Source of the DNA: Fomitopsis serialis | Lineage: Eukaryota; Basidiomycota; Agaricomycetes; Polyporales; Fomitopsidaceae | Direction: 5' to 3' | Length of the DNA: 64,000 bases | Assembly: GCF_022376445.1 (NCBI RefSeq) | Contig: NW_025954962.1 | Location: 1,054,001-1,118,000 of the forward strand | In this document: piece after piece, positions 11,880 through 26,611 of the stretch | Numbering within the stretch: the first letter of the stretch is position 1 | Layout of the letters: each line of letters opens with the position of its first letter | Program-made: the position numbers and the translations under genes | The notes under the pieces: generated by a model | The model's database searches: none | What the model was told of the DNA's origin: nothing | Seen by the model: only the letters and a program-made list of their open reading frames with translations

Positions 11880-13345
11880 TTAATGGAAGCTCCGCCAGTC
11901 GGAAAGCCTGTCCATGCCCATGCCCATCATCCCCATACCGGGCATGCCGCGACGCCGTGGGCCGCCTGGCCCAGCGTGCCGCTCTTCGCGTGTGGCAGTA
12001 AGCACAACGTGCTTGTCCACCAGCTATGCGGGCGCCCCGTGGTTAGTCAGTGTGGACGCAAGATGAGCGATAACGAGACGCACATCATTCAGTAGACTAG
12101 CGGATTTGGTCAGCGCGGAGAGGTATGCCGTGAGCTGGACGTCCTCGTATTCCTAGGAAACGTTGCGAGAGTCATCAGAAATGATTGTGCATGAACGCGA
12201 AAAAGCCACGTACAGTATCAAACTCCTCCCGGAACCCTTTGTGGTCGCTTGCAGGCAACGAGGCGACAAGAGCCGAAAGAGCGCGAAGCGTCGAGTGATC
12301 TTTGATCGCTTGCCCTGTCAGCAGGCGCAAAGTCAAATCTGGGGTGTCAATACGGATAACCGTCTGGACGCACCTGCCAAGATGTCGGAGACGTACTTGA
12401 CCAATAGCACAATTCTGTCGTGCAACATTTTCACGGCAGCACGCTGTGAACTTAAATGCGAATGCACTGGAAATAGGTGTTCGTTGTTCATAGCCGTGGT
12501 AGCTCCTGGAGTCACGACTCACAGCTGTTGTCGCCCTCCCCACCCTTAGCAGTCCAATCTACAGCAATCCGTTCCGCTTCGCCCGTCTCGACGGAGAACG
12601 GTGCTTCGATGAACACAGAACGCGACTTGCGGTCACGAATTTCTATTGTCGGCTCGTAAGCTTTGAGCGGTAGCGATTGGGCAGTCAAGTCAGGGGATGC
12701 AGCAAAAACGGTGGAAGGCTGAAGGATGAGGAGGAGCGGCGTCGCGCTGTAGGGCAAGAACTATGCGTATGGGGAAATTGATGTTTAACGCGATCATGGC
12801 GGGTGGTCTGTGTCACTCACCTGTTCATGCAGGGCAATGTGCTGTGCCGTCGGTCGTGGAGCGACGGTGTACCATCCTATAAACTCGAGGGAGGGAAAGA
12901 CTTGCTTGTCTGCGTGACGCGTGAGCATACTCAGCGGACGAATTGAAGGATCACTGCCTCACACTGTTCTTTGCGATCCAGCAAGAAGTTCTGGTCGACA
13001 GTGGCGCCACCGTCTGCCAAGGCGAGCTCAAATGTATTCACGATCTCGACATCTCGCCCATTCTGCGTGCCCAATAGTGCGCCAATGACTGCCAGGCTCT
13101 CGTCACGTCTGGGGCGCCCATAGAGGCCTCATCGACGACCTACCGAAAGGACTGTTCGATCTGGTCTGGAGTTTGAGACGCGTAAGGTGTTCAGAGATGT
13201 TCAGAATGGGCAGTGGGTGCCTGCAGAGACATCAGTCTCCGAACACTGGCAGACTAGATGTTGACTCGTACAAAGCTATTGAGAGTCCTGATGCCGTGCT
13301 TGACGGAAGCACAACAGGCAGCTCGTCGGTTTCCATCGCGCTCAT
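11880..13345 (-). CDS. CSN6: COP9 signalosome subunit 6
   Basis: Non-catalytic MPN (JAB1/MPN) subunit of the COP9 signalosome, which deneddylates cullins; CSN6 pairs with CSN5. The ATG at 13345 begins MSAMETDELPVVLPSS. Exons join to SGLSIALHPLPILNISEHLT, SLAVIGALLGTQNGRDVEIV, NTFELALADGGATVDQNFLL, KQVFPSLEFIGWYTVAPRPT and ETGEAERIAVDWTAKGG. The helical region (SSQRAAVKMLHDRIVLLVKY, EYEDVQLTAYLSALTKSASL) follows. The last intron has donor GTGCGTCTCG, a CTGACTAAC branch-like site and acceptor GCATAG, joining LLND to LVDKHVVLTATREERH. The protein ends in a Gly/Met-rich tail and SDWRSFH, stop at 11880–11882. The JAMM metal ligands of CSN5 are absent, as expected for CSN6. Confidence 0.9.
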
Positions 13346-13613
13346 GTTCACTCAAAGCTGGTCGATGTTGTGAGAGTGGCGAACGACTGCAAGGACAACG
13401 ACAGAATATAGGGCGCTTATTTGTATGCGGGTGGCTCACAAGGCGTGGCGGCGATATGCGCCACCAGTCATGCGGGCGCTAAAACACCACTGCATGTCAC
13501 CCTCGTCCGATTCCTTTGCGATGACTTTCGTGAGCTTCCGCAATGCAAAAGCACCCTCGGATAGACCAACAGATGTCCTGGGGCGTCGGAAAGACCATAA
13601 ACAATATAAAGGA
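13346..13613. other. Upstream region of CSN6
   Basis: This 268-bp stretch between CSN6 and tRNA-Thr presumably carries the CSN6 promoter. No distinct element is recognised. Confidence 0.4.
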
Positions 13614-13723
13614 TTCCTGTTAGCCGATTTGAACGACTGACCTCGTCATCACGTGACCGTGGGAAACCACGGACTTGGAAACCCGATACTAGTGACGCGC
13701 TCTACCAGCTGAGCTAAACAGGA
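13614..13723 (-). tRNA. tRNA-Thr(AGT) with a 37-nt intron
   Basis: Reading the minus strand: acceptor TCCTGTT pairs perfectly with AACAGGA. D-arm GCTC/GAGC, anticodon stem CGTCA/TGACG, and loop CTAGTA…A with anticodon AGT. T-arm AGTCG/CGGCT with loop TTCAAAT. The 37-nt intron sits at the canonical 37/38 position. The mature length is 73 nt including the discriminator A. It lies between CSN6 and MCM5. Confidence 0.93.
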
Positions 13724-13880
13724 CTAGTTGTTCTTGAGCGCTCATAGATGATGGCCTGGTAACTGTATGTGACACGTCTTTGCCTGCCCTAAACTACGGT
13801 ATTGAACGCGACCCTCTGGAGAGCGTCGCGTCTTGCACTGGCTCCTGCATTCACTCAAACACGCCTTCGCTCCCTTCAAG

Positions 13881-16712
<2,832 letters not shown>

Positions 16713-16944
16713 TATCTTTGCGTTGCTGCTTCTGTTCGCTCTTGGTTCATGCTGTCTAAGACTTCTGCATCGATGTTGTATCCAGGCTGTCGTAACATAC
16801 TGTATCTTTGCATTATCCTATCACCCATTGTAGCAGTGGACGTTCAAACGTTCATATTCAACAGTGCCTGCCACCTCATGGCCATTTGCTTTGATCCGTG
16901 CAACATCTGAACTCGCCGTGAGTATGTAGCAACATAAAACTATT

Positions 16945-17037
16945 AGCCCACCGCGAGGGTCGAACTCGCAGCCTTCAGATTGCCTGCCTACAGACATTGT
17001 AAGAGTCTGACGCTCTATCCGATTGAGCTAGGCGGGC
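16945..17037 (-). tRNA. tRNA-Lys(CTT) with a 19-nt intron
   Basis: On the minus strand: acceptor GCCCGCC/GGTGGGC (one G·T pair), D-arm GCTC/GAGC, and anticodon stem TCAGA/TCTGA. The loop is CTCTTA…A with anticodon CTT. T-arm GCGAG/CTCGC with loop TTCGACC. A 19-nt intron lies at 37/38. The mature length is 74 nt. It sits between the 3' ends of MCM5 and the catalase gene. A degenerate relative occurs at 25528–25611. Confidence 0.93.
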
Positions 17038-17283
17038 AATATGATGGTTAGCGCTCACAGTCGTCCTCATTGAACGGTCATGTGTGCATTACTCAGGAAG
17101 TTGAGAAGCATGAAAGCACACTAACATTATGATACAACATTGACAATACATGCGTTATACATACAGCTCTACATGCTACGGAGTCCTTCGCTAGTAAATC
17201 GTACATATTACTTTTGCATTTGCGATCTCCCCTCCGAGTCGTCATGCCGGCACCCCATGCTAGGACAAGCACAGCGACAAGCC

Positions 17284-19854
17284 TCAGAAAGCGATCTTCG
17301 CCGCGAGACCGTCCGATTCACGGTCCCAGCAGCGGTGCTTGCTGATTGCATAGGCGAAATTGGACACGAAGCCCTTCTCACTTTGGGCAATCTTGAGCGT
17401 ATCCGCGGCGACGGAGCCCACGTCGTACTTGCCGGCGGTAACCACGTCATACGAGTTCACCACCGAGTCGCTCGACAGGTCCGACGTGAACGACACGCCC
17501 GGAAGCTGTACAGCCTCGCGCAAGAATGCGACGCCTGAAGAAGCGTCAGTCAATGTGATTCCACGAGGACGTCAAGAAGACGACTTACCCTCGCCGATAG
17601 CACCAATAGGCTTGAGGTGACCGAACGCCTCGCGAACCCAGTGGATGCAGCGCCCATTTTGAGCGAGCTTCTGCGCGTGCTCGGCACCGCTCGGAATGAC
17701 GAACGCGTCGAACAGCGTGCTGCGCTGGCCCTCGTAGTGGTGGTCTGCCCACACGCCAGTACCCTTGCCGGCGACCTGGCCAGCAGGGTAGATCCACCCA
17801 CGACGCGGGCCAATGATCCAAGTCGTCGCCTGACCGACCTTAAACGCTGCGCGCAGGGCCTCGACTTCCGCGAGATTGAAGCCGTCCGCGACGAGGATGG
17901 CGATGCGGCGTGAGACGATCGTGGGCTCCTTCGGCGCGTAGTACAGCTGGCTGAGCGTTGGAGTCGCCTTGCCGTGGTTGGGGCGCGCGGGACTGTCGGG
18001 GACAACTCCGCCGACGTTGATGGCGACCTGCTTCGCGAGCTCGAAGTCGATGTTGGCAGCGAGCTTGGTGTAGGTCTCGAAAACAACCGGGTCGTCGCAG
18101 TGCGAGAGCTCGAACGACATCGCGTTGATCAGGTGCTGCTTCTCATGCGGCGCAAGCGAGTTGTAGAAGAGTTGGGCCTGGTTGAAATGCTCCTGGAACT
18201 TCGGAGCGCGCGCACGCTGCTTGATACCCTGGATCTTTGTCGCAACGCTAGATGCGATGTTAATATCGTTCCCGGTGAGTACTAACGACGAGGATTACTC
18301 ACTCAGCGTAGCCGCCTTGGTTCGTGGGCACGGGGGCACCGACACCCAGGCGGTTGGGCCAGTAGTTGACCTGGCCCTTGGTGATCTTGTGACGCATGGC
18401 GCCATCGCGGTTGTGGTTCATGACAGGGCACACAGGGCGATTGATCGGCAGCTCTTCCCAGTTCACGCCGAGACGGGAGATCTGCGTGTCGAAATACGAG
18501 AAGTTGCGGCCCTGAAGGAGAGGGTCGTCGGAGAAGCCGATACCCGGGACGATATGTGAAGTGCAGAAGGCGACCTGCTCGGTCTCCGGGAAGAACTCGT
18601 CGACGGTCTTGTTGAGCACCATCTCGCCGATGATCTCGAGAGGGACGAGTTCCTCAGGCCAGACCTTGGTTGCATCGAGGATATCGAAGTCGAAGTCGTG
18701 CTCGTTCGCCTCGGGGATAACCTGAATGCCGAACTTCCACTTGGGGTAGGCACCGGACTTAATAGCGTCTTCGAGATCCTTACGGTGGAAGTCTGAACAG
18801 GAGCTGATAAGTAGTCCGTACTGGCTACGGGAAGTAGAAAGACATACCAGGATCCTGACCGCAGACCTTCAGAGCCTCATCCCAGATAAAGCTATGGACG
18901 CCGAGCTCTGGAATCCAGTGGAACTTGACGAAGAATGTCTCGCGCTTCTCGTTGATGAGGGTGTAGGTATTGACACCGAAGCCTTGCATCATACGGAACG
19001 ACCTGGGAATACCACGGTCGGACATAGCCCACAACACCATGTGAGCGGCTGTGCAAGCGAAGTCAACGACTCTGGATAGCCAGGCACACGGAGGGGACGT
19101 ACATTCAGGCTGTAAACCAACGAAGTCCCAGAAGTTGTTGTGAGCGCTCTGGCCTTGAGGCACCTCATTGTGGGGTTCAGGCTTGACAGCATGGACGAAG
19201 TCGGGAAACTTGATAGCATCCTGGATGAAGAAGACAGGTATGTTGTTGCCGACAATATCCCAAACCCCCTCCTGCGTATAGAACTTGGTCGCGAAGCCAC
19301 GGACGTCGCGGACAGTGTCCTATGACGTCAAGTCAGCACACCGAATGACTATATGCGTCGCCGAATGCGACTCACCGCAGATCCGCGCGAGCCCTGGACG
19401 GTAGAGAAGCGGACAAAGATGGGGGTTGTGCGCGACGGGTCGGTGAGTACGCCGGCGCTGGTGTACTTCGTCGCGCGGTCGTCGTAGACCTTGAAGTAGC
19501 CGTGCGCGCCAGTGCCTCGGGCGTGCACGACACGCTCCGGAATGCGCTCGTGGTCGAAGCGATGGATTTTCTCGCGCGCGATCTGGTCCTCGAGGAGCGA
19601 GGGCCCGACATGCGTGCCATTCTGGGCTTTTAGCCTGCGCGTGCGTCTCAGCCACAAGCGTGTCACGGAGAGAAGACGCGTGGGCACGCTCACCAATTGT
19701 CGGTATCGGAGACATAAATGCCGTAGTCAGTGGTGAGACCCTTGTTGGGCTTGTCGTTGGGGTCGATGGTGTCGCTTTGGAGATCGGCGACCTTTGCGGT
19801 GTCGGTGACGGAGGAGAGCATCTGCTTTGCGGCGCCGGAGATTGCACTGGCCAT
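17284..19854 (-). CDS. Large-subunit catalase with C-terminal DJ-1/PfpI-like domain
   Basis: Decomposes hydrogen peroxide; a clade 2 (large-subunit) haem catalase. The ATG at 19854 begins [15 protein letters not shown]. Motifs in order: the catalytic histidine region [60 protein letters not shown], the distal-side Asn region [20 protein letters not shown], and the proximal haem-ligand tyrosine in [14 protein letters not shown]. The C-terminal flavodoxin-like extension starts near [15 protein letters not shown] and runs through [14 protein letters not shown] and [18 protein letters not shown], stop at 17284–17286. Length and order fit the roughly 700–750-residue large catalases. A TATA-like palindrome lies about 50 bp upstream of the ATG. 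There is no obvious signal peptide, so it is probably intracellular. Confidence 0.95.
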
Positions 19855-20622
19855 GGCGGGCGAGGAATGGCAGTTGGGTGTCCTGGACAGTGGAGGCCGC
19901 CATTATATAATAGGCCGGCGGGGAGACGGCGGTCGTGATCATAGGTGGCCGTTTGTCAGAGAGGTGGATGAGGACCAGCTCGACGCCGCCGTTGGTGCAA
20001 ACGTCACCGTTGACGCACCGCCTGCCCGTTCAGGCAAGGGTCGGGGCTCGTCAGCCAGTCAGCGCACGCTCATTTCGCTCAGCCCCATCCCTGCGCGCTC
20101 GGGCTGAACCATGTTTAGCCTCCGCTTGTGATGCCTTCATGACGACGCAGTGGAGGCAAAATAATAGCATATCATGCAGTACATACATTTAGAAGCAATC
20201 ATTACGCAGCCGCACATAAATAGTCAGGGCAGAACATATCTACACAACACAGCCGAGCAGGATGAGACGTAGGCCGATCATTCACACGCAGAACAGGTAC
20301 CACGACATACGAGAACCTTCATCCACAGCTAGCACAGAACACGCGCATGTCAACGTAGACAGTAGGTAAGAGGTGATAAGAGGTAACATGGGCGGAAGGG
20401 ACATGGGCAGAACACCGACCGACGCATGTATAACGTCGTCACAGTGTAGAGCACGTCGGTCGAAGACGACCACGATAGACCGACGACACGCTGGACACCA
20501 TTCGGACGGACGCGAGTGTTGCTCGAACTGTCACCAACGCATAAGCACCTTGACATGAAGAACGGAGGAACAGTAACGCACGCAAACCATAGGAGGGTAG
20601 GAGCATAGTGAACAGCCATCGT
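19855..20622. other. Promoter region of catalase / 3' flank of the C2H2 gene
   Basis: 768 bp between two minus-strand genes. Apart from the TATA-like site next to the catalase, I see no gene. The half nearer 20600 probably includes the 3' UTR of the zinc-finger gene. Confidence 0.5.
19903..19910 (-). promoter_or_regulatory. TATA-like box of the catalase gene
   Basis: The palindromic TTATATAA lies 49–56 bp upstream of the catalase ATG on its strand, implying a very short 5' UTR if used. Assignment is by position and sequence only. Confidence 0.45.
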
Positions 20623-21828
20623 CTACTTCTCGTCGCACTCGCACTCGCAGTCCTTGTCCTTGCCGACCCAACCTTTGCCGCAGTTGTCGCACCAGCCTCG
20701 GGGTCCCTTGCCAACACCAATAGACGTCGACGACGCCGGCATAGCGTCCGAGCGATGTATGGAGACGAGGTGGCGAGTCAGGTCGTGCTTACGACTGAAC
20801 GACCTGCCACACGACTTGTGATGGCAGATGTATGGCTTAGCACGGTTGGGGTCGTGGGTCTGGATGTGCGTCTTGAGGTTGTAGGCCCTGGCGAAGGCTG
20901 GCCCGTCATGGTTAATAACAACTCACAACAACAACATAGCATGTACACGAGACATACCTCGAGGGCACGACGGGCACTGGTACTTCTTCTTCGAGTCCTG
21001 CGACATCTCGTCCATCTTCCTGGCCATGGGGGCACTGTTGAGCATGGGGATGGTGGGCACGCCGGGCACAGACGGCGAAACGTTCGACGGTGACACGGTC
21101 TGCTGGGACACGCCTCCGTAGTTAAACGACTTGCTGACCTGCGCTTGCGGGTAGTAGTCCGAAGCCGCAGAGCTAGCCATGCGGGCGTGCTGCGGCTGGG
21201 CGGGCTCATAGTCGGAGAAGCTCCCGCGCGGGGAGAAGTTCTGCGGAGAGTAGCGCGCGATGGGCATGCTCTTAGGCGAGCTGCGGATACTTGCGCTGGG
21301 CGAAGCGCTCGTGAACTTGCGCTCATCTTGAGCCGGCGCGGCAGAGCCGGGAAGACCCATGCGCTTGAAATCCATGTCGAGCTCCTGGGTGTACGAGTAG
21401 TTGCTCGCGGGATAGTTGGGCGTGGGAGACTGCGCGTTGAAACTGTATGCTGAGAGAGAGTCGGCGTAGCCCGAGTCATAACCTGACACCGACTCGGACG
21501 AGACGGTGAAGGTCGAAGGAGGGCCGCAAGTGGGAGTGTCGGAGCGCAGGAAGGAGAAGATGTCTCCAGTTGTTTCGATGGGGAGGAGACTGAGCTCGGC
21601 GTCGAACGCGGCAAGTGACGAGTCGAGCTCGGACTCGAACTGGTCGGGGTGGGGCGCGACGATACCCGTAGCCCCAGGACCGAAGTGGAAGAAATCGAAG
21701 TTCTGTTTGGAGTAGTCGACCTCGTCGATGGCGTAGGCGGTATTGTCCTCCTGCTGACCCTTAGCAGTCGCTGTGTACTGCAGCGGCGCAGCTGGGGCGT
21801 AGTACTGAGGAAAGTGTGTGTCGGGCAT
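20623..21828 (-). CDS. C2H2 zinc-finger transcription factor
   Basis: Probable nuclear DNA-binding regulator. The ATG at 21828 begins [18 protein letters not shown]. About 300 residues of low-complexity Ser/Pro/Tyr-rich sequence follow, with acidic patches typical of activation regions. An intron (donor GTATGTCTCG) lies within the first finger, joining YQCPSCPR to [16 protein letters not shown] second finger reads [20 protein letters not shown] ending HLVSIH. A separate short Cys-rich tail (WCDNCGKGW … DCECEC) ends in DEK, stop at 20623–20625. The two-finger arrangement with a spaced Cys tail is seen in uncharacterised basidiomycete regulators. I cannot name an orthologue, and the Swi5/Ace2 resemblance is weak. 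DNA target unknown. Confidence 0.88.
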
Positions 21829-24800
21829 TGTTCTGCGGCTGCGGAGGCGTTATGTACTCTGGAAGGTGCTGGTTGAAAGGGAGATGAGGGAGGGAGGATA
21901 TGTCGTGGAGGAGACAGAAAAGGGTGCTGCGCAACGGGGCGGCAGGACACGTACCATGCCGCACATCTCACCGTGTTCCCACCCCTTGTCGCCCGGCTTC
22001 TCCTGCCCGGGGCGCTGCAGTTCCCATATACGGCAGGGGCCCTGCCCCTCTCACGGACGCCGTAGCCGCTGGCCGCCCCAGCCAATCACACCCCCGCGCC
22101 CATCGCCCGCCACCGCGCGAGCTCGCGCGTCGACGACGCCCAGCGCTGCGCCGTCACCCGTCTGTGTCGTCGGGCCCGTGCCTTCCGCAGTCCCGAGCAG
22201 GTCCCGAGGCAGCTCTGACTCGACGAAGAACCCGCGTTGTCGGCCAAGTCAGCATCACCCCGTCAGCAGATGGGATGCGTCACCGAGTCCTGATCCCATC
22301 ACCTGTCAACGACATCTCCTCACTGCACCGCGGCCTTCTGCATGCAGCTCGCAGACCGGTGAGCGTAGATGCATACGTGGAGTGCTTCACGCTGACATGT
22401 ACACGCTCCCCAGCAGGCTAGCCTCCAAATAGTGACATTGCAATGGGGCTGCACACGAACCACAGAACGCGTCCGATCAGCGCCAGGCGCGCTATTTTTG
22501 GACCGGTGCATGCTGTGTTACTGCGCACACCGATACTCATGATCAAACTTCAAAGCAAGCGGTTCGTCTATTCCTTCCAAACGAGTATCTGCGCATTTCT
22601 AATTTTCGTACCAGGCTTGGGGTACATTGTCTGCACAATCGACCGATGCCTTTCGCTGGTGCTCCGTCCTGCCGATGATGACAGGACCGTGGCGTCAACG
22701 ACTATGCTCGGCATAGTGTGTACAAGCAGATGAGTCCTTGCATACGATATTCACGGCTCCCGAAGACTCGCCTCGCCGTCTCCAACGTTATCCGCCGGTT
22801 TGGTTGCACCGCCGTGAGATCACCGAGAGTAGATAGTATCATGGTCCTCGTAAGTCCCTGCTCTTGTCACCATGTCTTTGGCAGCGTGTATCACCACGAT
22901 GGTGGTCCATGACCCTGACCCTCTGTTTTGTAACCACAGACTTCTCTCCATGGAATGGAGACTTCTTATCCCCAGGTTCCTAATTGAAATACCGTGTCCT
23001 GGGCGCACTGTGCGTTCTCGTTCTTCGAAATTCACCGTGACCTATAGACGGGGTCAGACAAGGCACGGCTCTTTGTCTATCACCATGCCAATAGGTAGGG
23101 ACGGTGGTGGGTGGGCTAAACACGCGGCAGCTCGGCGAATTGGCTATGAATTCCTCTTGTGGGTCAAAAATGAGCGGACACAAAGTGGGCTACACGAGTA
23201 GTTGGTTTCTGCGGTCGTGTCTTTTGATGACGACTATCAGTTTCCGTTGAGTTCCCCGAAGGTTCTATACGACTCGAACGCCCGTCCGACAGAATTTGCG
23301 CTTGATGCGTAAGCGCGACTCGGACATCTACAGAGGCGTGCTCGAAGGATAACTGCGGCAATGTAGTGGTGCGAGTACGCTGCGGTGCAAATCCTCGAGA
23401 ACCGACGATCCGCGGCGCGCAGTACGCAGCGCACCTCGACGTTGTAGTAGTGGGTCCGAGCAGTGGAGAAAGCCCGGTCCTTCGGCAAAATTTGCCCGTG
23501 ACTCAGTACACAAGAGTGGCCCATCTAATCGGCACACACATACGTGCATATGTGGTGATGATGAGGAATTTGCCGGCACATATGCATTGCTCAGCGGTCT
23601 GAGGTGCGTCTTTTGGCTTGACTCGCTGAGTTGGTTGGTGCTTACTAACAAACTCTTAGGATGCACAGCGATTCTTGCGGTAGCTCGTCGGAATAGCTGT
23701 CAAGTGCGGAGCCGGCTACGCCTCTCGACTCGAGTCATACGGATAGAAGCCCAGATAATTCAATCTTGTGTGAGTGTCGAATTTACACAGCCTCCGGTCA
23801 GAGTGGGCGCCTCCCGCTACTATCAAAACCACCAAGGCATTTGACAGATCCGCGATGCCCTCCACCGTAACTATTCGTCGACTCATCAATCCAGTTAGCG
23901 CCTCATCAATACCTGCGAGTTCGTAGTTTGACAAAGCTAGTCCTCCGGTGCATGTGTCTTCATGCAGCCATTCCGTCGCAGGATGCGATGCGCCTGCCTG
24001 TACGTCCCACCAGTTACTCTCATATACTTGATTTACCTTGATGAATGTGATGAACTGACTGTGATTGCACAGACCGACTCGATATGGGGAAAAACAAATC
24101 CACCTCTACCGGCTGGCAGACCACAAGCACGGCCACTGCACGCCGTTCTGGTCAGCTGCCTCAAGAACACCTTCCTGCAGACGGCACGCGGCAGCGAGTC
24201 TCGTGCAAGCAGTAGCGAGGATACGGACCAGGGTATGTGCTTGTACAATTTGCTGGCAAAACGGGCAAGCCTAGGCCGTAAAACGGACGGTTCAACGGTC
24301 ATCTACCCGACAGCAACCCCACCAAAACGGTCGAGAGCAAGGACCGGGCCGCTGTGCGCCTCCATGCTGGATACTCGTGTGCACAGCCCCGTCAGTCGCG
24401 CCGCTACACGCTGCTGTCTGACGCCGCTCCTTGTTTCCATTGCAATACGGCCTCAATAGGAAGGATCCACTGGGGCGGAAGAACATCACAGTATGTGGCA
24501 CACGGCCTTGTGTCAGCCGGCCGTTCCCCCCGATTTCAGTCGTCTGGGGCGACCTCTGGCGCAGACGGCCCGGCATTGTATTTTGGGACTCATTTCAGTC
24601 CTGAGCCCTTCATCGAGTTACCCAAGACGTACGGAGCTATCGATTGGTTGGTGATGTAGCACATATCATTGGACTGGCTGATCTACCTTGCAATAAAGCG
24701 CAACAGTCACGACGGCCTTCATTGAGCGCTCGACAACCCCGCGAGTTGTACTATCCCTGAGGCCAGTAACAATCACAGCTTCATACTTTCTCGGCGTGTG

Positions 24801-25527
24801 AGGATATGACCCACTAATTCATCATTCATGTGCAAGGAGACATGCAGCCGAGGTCGCCGCTGTACAGGTATCACGACAACGAATCTGTCAAGCATCCGTG
24901 ACTTCTTCCAGTGCGTGCCCGCAAGTACTATTATAGCTGCCTTAATACTAGTAGCGCACGCTGGCGAGTCGCAGACTGACGTATGGGATGAATAATTTGG
25001 AACCTTTCTTACAGAGCAATAACGCACGAAGTCTGCAATCATCAATGTCCGAATCGGAGGATTCATATAAGTACGTGTTGCGTGCGCAGGTCCAGTCGAT
25101 GGTCCGAGTTGTCGTCTCCACCGGAATGAAGCGAGACACTGTCCTGGCTGTGACCCTCGTCCCAAAACAACTGACCGCATGCAGCTCCAGGTCTGTACGA
25201 GGTGTTTCTCGCACGGCGACGATTTTTTGTTACCTCTTGGCTAGTAACTCCCACTATAGAACTACTAGTACTGTGTTCTCCCATGGGTGACTCTCCGAAT
25301 CATGATGCTCTTTGTGTCTTGCATATGCAGGAGATGGCAGACAGTCTGCTTGCAGTGAATTGAGCAGCTGTAATAATGTTGGACGACTACATGCAACCCA
25401 GCGGATGTCGTTGGACTTGATGCGCAGCCTGACTGAAATGGCCCTCTGGCAGGCTCTGCTGATTCGACTCGAAAGCTGAAGAAATCCGTATTTGGAAGAT
25501 ACTTAGATACTTTTTGTACAGTACCCC
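21829..25527. other. 3.7-kb gene-poor region
   Basis: The part nearest 21829 is GC-rich and must contain the promoter of the C2H2 gene. From about 22450 to 25500 the open frames on both strands are short, overlapping and without recognisable domains or splice-consistent extensions. I could not recognise a transposon protein. The stretch ends at the tRNA-Lys pseudogene and the inverted-repeat element and is best treated as non-coding accessory DNA. Confidence 0.5.
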
Positions 25528-25611
25528 ACAACTCGCAGCTTTCAGATGCAACCCGCTTCATACAATTTATACACAAGATACTGATGCTCTATGCGATTGA
25601 GCTAGGCTGGC
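25528..25611 (-). pseudogene. Degenerate tRNA-Lys-like sequence
   Basis: The minus strand starts GCCAGCCTAGCTCAATCGCA then TAGAGC, nearly identical to the functional tRNA-Lys(CTT) of this window (GCCCGCCTAGCTCAATCGGA). It also keeps a CTT within the anticodon region and ATCTGAAAGCTGCGAGTT. After GCGAGTT the match stops: there is no T-stem partner and no 3' acceptor strand. The intron-like insert is also longer and different. It cannot fold into a full tRNA, so it is a truncated copy. Confidence 0.8.
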
Positions 25612-25734
25612 AATGAGAGCAAACAGCTTAGGGCAAGGTATAGCTATGGCTGAAGTAACTTCAAGTTAGCGACTCGGACGGGCGTCTCAGACCACGGCCT
25701 GCGCCACCGGCTGCCACTGCCGCCAGTGAGCGCC

Positions 25735-25990
25735 ATTCGGAAAACCTTGTCTGACGCGCCCCCGCGCGTGAGAAAATTCAAATAAATCAAGAAAATCACG
25801 AAAATGCGGAAAAGTCTAGGAATCACGATACACGTACCGTAACCACTGTAGAACACCATGTACACCCTGTTACAGGTTCGGGGTGTATGTGGCATGTCTG
25901 TCGAAGGCAAGTCGAGGGTCTTTTGAAGGTTGTGCGATGGTCGACGTGGCGGGCGCTAACGCCGACTCCCCGAGGAGCATCCACTGCAAA
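25735..25990 (-). repeat. Left arm of a ~255-bp inverted repeat
   Basis: Read on the minus strand this arm matches 26612–26869 (plus) over about 255 bp. The outer 176 bp, compared by eye, are about 91% identical. It starts inside with TGCAGTGGATGCTCC and ends outside with AAGGTTTTCCGAAT. Both arms share an open frame with a hydrophobic segment (FRIFVIFLIYLNF), but without a protein family I recognise. Of the CpG-type differences in the arms, five are CpG in the right arm and TpG/CpA here; one is the reverse. Confidence 0.85.
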
Positions 25991-26611
25991 ATGCAGATGT
26001 GGGTGTTATCGGGTGCTCGATATGGCCCGAGATGCGTACGGAGTACAGCTGTACTGATGTAGTTCTCAATGTAACAGAGGCAGTAGCTTGTGGGACAATG
26101 ATAACCAGGAAGACTCGGGGCCGCCTGGCGCTCAGCCTCAGTTACTATACAGTGCCTGGCAATTTTCAACTTCAAGTCGAAGTTGGGCCCGACATCGGCA
26201 TGGGCACAGTATATCGGATTGTAAGTAAGCACTGTATGGATATCGGAGCGAGATTCGAGGAAGCCGAGACCTCATTCAGCCCTGTCTTCAATGACAAATT
26301 CCTGTGGCCTTGAAGCTTCAAGTTCATGGCCAGCCGGAAATGCGAACGTGGAGTCGCGGCCTTGGGACTCATGGTGAAATAACACAAACTCTCCCTTATT
26401 GAAGAGAACAAGACTTGAAGATATAACCTGAGTACTAGTAGGCCATCTCAGGGCAGCACTGGCAACTTTGCGAGCACTTCGGAGGCAAATCTTTGACCTG
26501 GCTGCCCATGAAATGCACAACTGTGTTCCTCTCAGGTTGTGTCTATCTAGTAACCATGTCTCCCAGTCATCACGCATACTCTCCGGGTCATATTGAGTAC
26601 CCACAGCGGTG
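25991..26611. other. Spacer between the inverted-repeat arms
   Basis: 621 bp of unique sequence. It has an open frame of about 104 codons on plus (25999–26313) and one of 110 codons on minus (26604–26272, with EFVLFHHESQGRDSTFAF). Neither matches a family I recognise and neither looks like a transposase, so I do not call genes. Confidence 0.4.

Noticed and set aside
12024..12026. Premature stop in CSN6
   Set aside because: The TAG is the intron acceptor end (GCATAG) of an intron with donor GTGCGTCTCG and a CTGACTAAC branch-like site; the conserved C-terminal region continues after it.
25991..26611. Transposase gene inside the inverted-repeat element
   Set aside because: The spacer is only 621 bp and neither open frame shows a transposase or integrase motif, so an autonomous element is not supported.
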